From Chloroflexia bacterium (GTDB lineage Bacteria > Chloroflexota > Chloroflexia > QHBQ01 > JADMIH01): a stretch of DNA of 8,831 nt. Position 1 is the first letter of the stretch; each line of letters starts with the position of its first letter. The notes beneath the pieces are model-generated. The model did no database searches. It saw nothing but the letters and a program-made list of their open reading frames with translations, and was not told where the DNA came from. The translations under genes were made by a program, and so were the position numbers. Positions 5,688 to 8,831 of the stretch are shown here, one piece after another. The DNA lies in the NCBI GenBank assembly GCA_025927935.1, contig JAICKM010000258.1:1-8831 (forward strand). The letters are read 5' to 3'.

Positions 5688-7286
5688 TTACTTCTTGGCC
5701 TGGGCCGCGGCGCGACGGCGCACCGTCCACCCGCCGACCAGGATCAGACCGCCGGCCGCCGCGACCAGCGCGAGCAGCATGGCGTAGATGTCGGCCAGGT
5801 GGCCGCTATCGGTCGCGCCCGTGCGCGGCATACCAGGGGCCCCGGCCACCGGCGGCTGGGCGCCGCCCGTGCTGGGCGCGTAGGCGCCGTGCGGCACGGA
5901 GGTGGTGCCATCCCAGGCCACAGCGACATAGGGGAAGGCGCTGCGGAACGGCAGATCGTTGGCGTCCACGCCGTCTCCTAACTGCGCCGCGAGCGCGTCC
6001 GCTTTGAAGTCCGGGTGGAACAGCGGATAGGCGGCCCCGGCCACGGCCTTGAGCGAGATGTCGGTCACGTCGTCGGCCAGGCGGCGCCCGTTCGGGTAGC
6101 CGGCCAGGTCGCCGCCGACCACGCCCAGGCGGTTCGGGTTGGCTGCGGGCGGCACGCCCATGTTGAGGCGCAGTTCCTCGGATGGCTTCACGTTCGGCGG
6201 CATGGTCGCGCCGGGGATGCCGGTCAGGAAGATCGCCACCAGGTCGTCGCGCGGCGTGGGCGGCACCTGGATATTGTAGAGCGCCTTGAACAGCCGGCCC
6301 ATCTCCGGGTCGGTCACGGCGCCCAGGAACTGGGCATCATCGGCCGGCTTGGAGCTATTGAACAGGTCTTTGGCGGCCAGCGGCGCGACCACTTCGTTGA
6401 CCAGCGGTGCGCCGAGGCGGCTTACCTGCACCCAGTCACCGGAATGCTCAACGGCGCCACCGCCACGCAAGACAGTCGTGGCCTGGCGGCTCGTCGTCGT
6501 CCACGATCCGATAACCGCGTTCGCGGCCTTCGCATCGGCGGGCTTGGTGCCATCCGCGGTCAGGCTGGTCATCGGCACCTGGAGCGCGATGGTCTGCACA
6601 TTGTAGCCCTTCAGCCCGTCCACCCCGCCGCCGGCGTTGCCCGGCAGCTTGCGGATGGTCAGCAGGTCAAACACGTTGAGGTCGACAAAGAAGGAGTCGT
6701 CGGCCTGCCCGGCGAAGACTTTGCTGCCGTCGCTCAAGCTCTGGATGGCGGCGTTGGACAGCGCCTCGTAGTTGGGTGTCGACTTGGCGCCGACGTTGAC
6801 GGGCGGAGTCTTGAGGTTCTCACCCAGCACCGTTGCCTTGCCGTTGTCGATGCGGGTCACAGTGTAGGTCTGCTTCACGTTCCAGTTCGGATCGTCCAGG
6901 CTCTTGATCGGGCCGGTGTTGTAGAGGAAAGTGTTGCCGTTGCCGACCGTGGTCTTGAAGCGGAACTGATAAGTGATGTGCGATTGCGCGTCGCCCACGT
7001 TGTCGATATGCAGTTCATAAAGCACATCGTCGCCGAAGGTGAAGTAATTGGGGCCGCCCACCGGTTCCTCGAACGGCCACGTGTTGATGATGAAGGTGAC
7101 GGTATCCGGCTTATCGGGGCTAACAAAGGCGTAGAAGTCGGTATCGTCGGCTACCGGGTCATTGCTGATCATCGGGGCTTCGCGGTGGCTGGAGGCGCTC
7201 ACCTGGCCGGAGCGAATACCGACGGCAAACATGCCGAAGACCAGGATCAACGCGAGCAGCGTACTGCCCATGCGCGCAAGTTTCAT
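5688..7286 (-). CDS. DUF4331 family secreted protein, cell-surface anchored (paralogue 2)
   Basis: A 532-residue paralogue of the 3603-5216 gene and first gene of the cluster. It has a signal peptide 1-31 (cut likely at VSA|SS), SSHREAP at 32-38, and the same series of conserved blocks along its full length, including HITYQFRF, KPADDAQFLG and YNIQVPPTPRDDL. The tail has MPRTG at 486-490, a hydrophobic helix (about 500-522) and RRRAAAQAKK. The copies diverge most at residues 68-80 (TWPFEEPVGGPNY versus NFNPFENPGNGPN), around residues 110-135, and in the linker before MPRTG. The last 60 or so residues are almost identical. Retention of both full-length copies with different mid-regions suggests related but distinct ligands or partners. 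AGGAG lies eight bases before ATG. Confidence 0.9.
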   Translation of the reverse strand: MKLARMGSTLLALILVFGMFAVGIRSGQVSASSHREAPMISNDPVADDTDFYAFVSPDKPDTVTFIINTWPFEEPVGGPNYFTFGDDVLYELHIDNVGDAQSHITYQFRFKTTVGNGNTFLYNTGPIKSLDDPNWNVKQTYTVTRIDNGKATVLGENLKTPPVNVGAKSTPNYEALSNAAIQSLSDGSKVFAGQADDSFFVDLNVFDLLTIRKLPGNAGGGVDGLKGYNVQTIALQVPMTSLTADGTKPADAKAANAVIGSWTTTSRQATTVLRGGGAVEHSGDWVQVSRLGAPLVNEVVAPLAAKDLFNSSKPADDAQFLGAVTDPEMGRLFKALYNIQVPPTPRDDLVAIFLTGIPGATMPPNVKPSEELRLNMGVPPAANPNRLGVVGGDLAGYPNGRRLADDVTDISLKAVAGAAYPLFHPDFKADALAAQLGDGVDANDLPFRSAFPYVAVAWDGTTSVPHGAYAPSTGGAQPPVAGAPGMPRTGATDSGHLADIYAMLLALVAAAGGLILVGGWTVRRRAAAQAKK

Positions 7287-7442
7287 CAGGAAATCTCCTC
7301 TTCCTCTCCGACCCCCGGAGCGGAGAAACTGTCCGCAGATTCTATATTCCCCCCGAAGTACCGTGCCGGAGCCGAGTTAGTCTAAACCGCCCGCCCATGG
7401 TGGCGGTACGGTCGGGCCGGGGACGGGGCGTCCCAGGGACGG

Positions 7443-7475
7443 CTACGGTATCTTGAGCGCGCCGGTCGCGCGCAT
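7443..7475 (-). CDS. Possible 10-codon leader peptide with very strong Shine-Dalgarno
   Basis: GAAAGGAGGTGGG precedes ATG (7475-7473) and a short frame MRATGALKIP ending at TAG 7445-7443. The Shine-Dalgarno matches the 16S anti-SD over at least eight bases, the best in the window, with a slightly short spacing of four bases. The first codons overlap a GC hairpin (GCGCGC arms, 7457-7462 and 7468-7473). A translated leader ORF would fit a regulatory role upstream of DUF4331 gene 2, but it could also be a chance match or a remnant of a lost gene. The peptide has no run of one amino acid as in classical amino-acid attenuators. Confidence 0.35.
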   Translation of the reverse strand: MRATGALKIP

Positions 7476-7534
7476 CCCACCTCCTTTCACGGCCCCGCTT
7501 TCGGTGGAGCCGGGCCAGACGATGATGTCTGAGA

Positions 7535-7540
7535 TTTATA
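7535..7540 (-). promoter_or_regulatory. Candidate -10 element (TATAAA) for the DUF4331 cluster
   Basis: On the minus strand GGGTATAAATCTC stands out from GC-rich surroundings, about 50 bases upstream of the mini-ORF Shine-Dalgarno. No good -35 is seen 16-18 bases upstream, so the call rests on the -10 match and its position only. Confidence 0.3.
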
Positions 7541-7610
7541 CCCGCGACAGGGGCCATCGGATTGGGCCGGCACCGGGCAATCGGGTGGTCCCAGGGCGTA
7601 GCGGCACAGG

Positions 7611-7633
7611 AAAAGCCGGTAAGCGCTAGCGGC
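7611..7633 (-). terminator. Weak intrinsic terminator at the end of the membrane-protein gene
   Basis: On the minus strand GCCG, one mismatch, TA, a five-base loop, TA, mismatch and CGGC are followed directly by TTTT (7614-7611). The stem overlaps the stop codon at 7628-7626. The stem is short and broken, so it may be chance. Confidence 0.3.
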
Positions 7634-8270
7634 GACCCCGCATGAGGGCCAGCCCCAGACCGATATACCAGGCCGGATTGGCGATGAATCCCGCCAGCAG
7701 TGCGGGCACAACGATGATCAGATTGGTCGGCTGGAGGATGATCAGGCGGCCCAGGTAGATCCAGAGTAGCAGCACCCCGGCGATATAGCCAATATAGGCC
7801 AGGCCGCGTGGGAACGTGCCGGTGCGGCTCATCAGCCAGGCGAAGACCAGCAGCCCGATGCCCGCCACGCCGAAAGTCAGCATACCGCGCGGATCGATCT
7901 GGCTGGGCAGGTCGAGGTTGGGGCTGGCGGGCGGATTGATCGCGTTCGCCAGGTCGTAGCCGCCATGGATCAACGATCCGATCGCCGCCGCCAGCCCCAA
8001 CATGAGGCCCCAGCGAGCAAACGAGGCGTCCGTCTCCCGCAGACGTTCGTAGACGGCCAGCAACACCGGGGTCGCCAGCAATCCGCCCAGCATGAGGAAG
8101 AACGCGCTAATGCCGGCGTCCTTCAGGACAATGAAAGCGATGGAATACAGAAAGCCGCTGACGCCGGCCGCCAGGGCACACCAGCCCGCGAACTTTTCAA
8201 ACGAAATCGCGCCGGTCTGCGCCGTGGCTCGCGCGGTGCCGGCGGTTTGGGACAGGGAAGGACTTGCCAT
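7626..8270 (-). CDS. Six-helix integral membrane protein of unknown function
   Basis: A 214-residue, strongly hydrophobic protein. A soluble Ser/Thr/Ala-rich N-terminus (1-24) precedes membrane segments near 28-49, 53-74, 85-104, 128-147, 155-176 and 183-210. It ends in a basic RGRR. Loop features are YERLRETDASFARWG (74-88), HGGYDLANAINPP (102-114) and a possible amphipathic NPAWYIGLGLALM end. No catalytic motif is seen. Overall form resembles small uncharacterised membrane proteins such as DUF4386-type families, but I cannot assign one. ATG 8270-8268 has AAAGGAG nine bases upstream. It follows the SnoaL-like gene by 48 nt and is probably cotranscribed with it. A function in membrane stress or lipid modification would be guesswork. 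Confidence 0.8.
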   Translation of the reverse strand: MASPSLSQTAGTARATAQTGAISFEKFAGWCALAAGVSGFLYSIAFIVLKDAGISAFFLMLGGLLATPVLLAVYERLRETDASFARWGLMLGLAAAIGSLIHGGYDLANAINPPASPNLDLPSQIDPRGMLTFGVAGIGLLVFAWLMSRTGTFPRGLAYIGYIAGVLLLWIYLGRLIILQPTNLIIVVPALLAGFIANPAWYIGLGLALMRGRR

Positions 8271-8279
8271 GAGGAATCG

Positions 8280-8286
8280 CTCCTTT
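8280..8286 (-). promoter_or_regulatory. Ribosome binding site of the membrane-protein gene
   Basis: AAAGGAG on the minus strand, nine bases before ATG 8270-8268, within the 48-nt gap after the SnoaL-like gene. Confidence 0.65.
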
Positions 8287-8318
8287 CGCGTAACAAGGGG
8301 GCAGAGGACGGGGCCGGC

Positions 8319-8735
8319 CTAGAGCTCGGGGAGCAACCCCAGCGCGCGCAGCATCCCGGCCACATCCCAAACATTGACCACGCGCCGTATTTTGTTGTCC
8401 TGGAGGGTGAGGAAGGACATCCCACGCACGGTGACTCCGCGGCCGGTCGCCGGGATGTTCATCAGCGGCCCCTCGTGAAATCCCTGGGCCAGCCAGCTCA
8501 GCGCCACCTGATCGCCGTTCACCAGCGCCGTCTCCTGGGTGACATGCAAGCCGGGAAAGGCGTCCAGGTAATGCTCGATGAATTCACGCACCCCCGCCTC
8601 TCCCCGTAAGGGCCGGGCAATGCCAACATCTTCGCCGTGGAATTGCGGCGAATAGAGACTCATCGCGCGCTCGACATCATGGGCATTCCAGGCGTCCAGG
8701 AGATCATTGACCACCGCAGGAATTGCTTCACACAT
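8319..8735 (-). CDS. SnoaL-like (polyketide cyclase/ester cyclase family) protein
   Basis: A 138-residue soluble protein of the SnoaL-like branch of the NTF2 fold, a small alpha+beta barrel that binds hydrophobic ligands in a cone-shaped pocket. Visible family features are the first helix with AWNAHDVERAMSLYSPQF, FIEHYLDAFPGLHVT, then DQVALSWLAQGFHEG, PATGRGVTVRGMSFL and the closing DNKIRRVVNVWDVAGMLRALGL, with an Asp at the position where SnoaL cyclases carry their acid/base. Many relatives are not cyclases, so the reaction is unknown. I chose ATG 8735-8733 (MCEAIPAV) because GGGAGGTG lies seven bases upstream. A longer frame to 8816 would run back through an intrinsic terminator. It is first of a likely two-gene unit with the membrane protein. 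Confidence 0.82.
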   Translation of the reverse strand: MCEAIPAVVNDLLDAWNAHDVERAMSLYSPQFHGEDVGIARPLRGEAGVREFIEHYLDAFPGLHVTQETALVNGDQVALSWLAQGFHEGPLMNIPATGRGVTVRGMSFLTLQDNKIRRVVNVWDVAGMLRALGLLPEL

Positions 8736-8750
8736 GGCGGCACCTCCCAC

Positions 8751-8782
8751 AAAAAAATACGGCTGCCGATCGACAGCCGTAT
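8751..8782 (-). terminator. Intrinsic terminator (or attenuator) just before the SnoaL-like gene
   Basis: On the minus strand a stem of ATACGGCTG against CAGCCGTAT, extended by a G-U and a C-G pair to 11 bp with a GATC loop, is followed at once by seven T (8757-8751). The T-run ends four bases before the SnoaL Shine-Dalgarno. It either ends a gene lying beyond 8831 or attenuates transcription of the SnoaL unit. If it ends an upstream gene there is little room left for a SnoaL promoter. Confidence 0.88.
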
Positions 8783-8796
8783 CGTATGCGGTTTCG

Positions 8797-8829
8797 CTGC
8801 TCACTTTCCAGCCCAAAAACTGCTCACTT
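8797..8829. repeat. Two 10-bp direct repeats at the window edge
   Basis: CTGCTCACTT occurs at 8797-8806 and again at 8820-8829 (AAGTGAGCAG on the minus strand), 23 bases apart. The array may continue past the window. It could be a tandem operator or part of an upstream gene end. Confidence 0.55.
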
Positions 8830-8831
8830 CC

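Larger units (their letters stand above)
7287..7625 (-). other. 339-nt leader/intergenic region upstream of the DUF4331 cluster
   Basis: No long gene is supported. From high to low coordinates it holds a weak terminator at the end of the membrane-protein gene, a TATAAA box at 7540-7535, a strong Shine-Dalgarno with a 10-codon ORF at 7475-7443, the 13-bp palindrome CGTCCC-A-GGGACG at 7429-7441, and an inverted repeat ACCGCC/GGCGGT at 7386-7407. The last 150 bases lead to the paralogue 2 start. It probably contains the main promoter of the cluster. Confidence 0.45.

Noticed and set aside
6015..7385. 456-codon plus-strand frame opposite DUF4331 paralogue 2, with a similar 322-codon frame (4356-5324) opposite paralogue 1
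   Set aside because: Both arise from codon bias opposite homologous genes. Their similarity is inherited from the paralogy and is not independent evidence of coding.
7342..7557. 71-codon minus-strand frame in the gap upstream of DUF4331 gene 2
   Set aside because: Arg-rich GC-driven composition and no ribosome binding site. The strong Shine-Dalgarno there serves a different frame (the 10-codon ORF).
8736..8816. Longer N-terminus for the SnoaL-like protein
   Set aside because: It would translate the terminator hairpin and T-run. The internal ATG at 8735 has a good Shine-Dalgarno and matches the family start.

Overview
All convincing genes in this 8.8 kb window lie on the minus strand, so gene order is read from high to low coordinates. 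The DNA is GC-rich, with Ala/Pro/Gln-rich extracytoplasmic proteins, strong AGGAGG-type ribosome binding sites, DUF4331 proteins and LPxTG-like C-termini. This suggests a GC-rich bacterium, possibly Chloroflexota or a similar lineage. That assignment is an inference from style, as there is no phylogenetic marker in the window.

Layout in transcription order. (1) 8831-8736: two copies of a 10-bp direct repeat at the window edge, then a textbook intrinsic terminator just ahead of the next gene. (2) 8735-7626: a two-gene unit with a small SnoaL-like protein and a six-helix membrane protein of unknown function. (3) 7625-7287: a 339-nt gap with a TATAAA box, a very strong Shine-Dalgarno sequence in front of a 10-codon ORF, and short palindromes; it may be the leader of the next cluster. 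(4) 7286-5688 and 5216-3603: two tandem DUF4331 paralogues, each secreted, each with a C-terminal MPRTG/helix/Arg-Lys sorting-like tail, and each followed by the same hairpin. They are separated by a 471-nt gap that is partly AT-rich and rich in palindromes. (5) 3421-2096: a membrane-anchored TPR protein. (6) 2085-220: a NicO/RcnA-type nickel/cobalt transporter with an N-terminal extracytoplasmic domain and a very His-rich loop, translationally coupled to the TPR gene. (7) 173-1: the 5' end of a further secreted protein, cut by the window edge.

The cluster from 7286 to 1 looks like one envelope module: two surface or secreted DUF4331 proteins, an anchored TPR scaffold, a divalent-metal transporter with a His/Asp metal-binding loop, and another exported protein. 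The transporter gives the only firm biochemical clue (Ni2+/Co2+ or a related metal). The role of DUF4331 is not established to my knowledge, so a joint role in metal handling at the cell surface is a hypothesis from gene order. The SnoaL/membrane-protein pair is probably a separate transcription unit.
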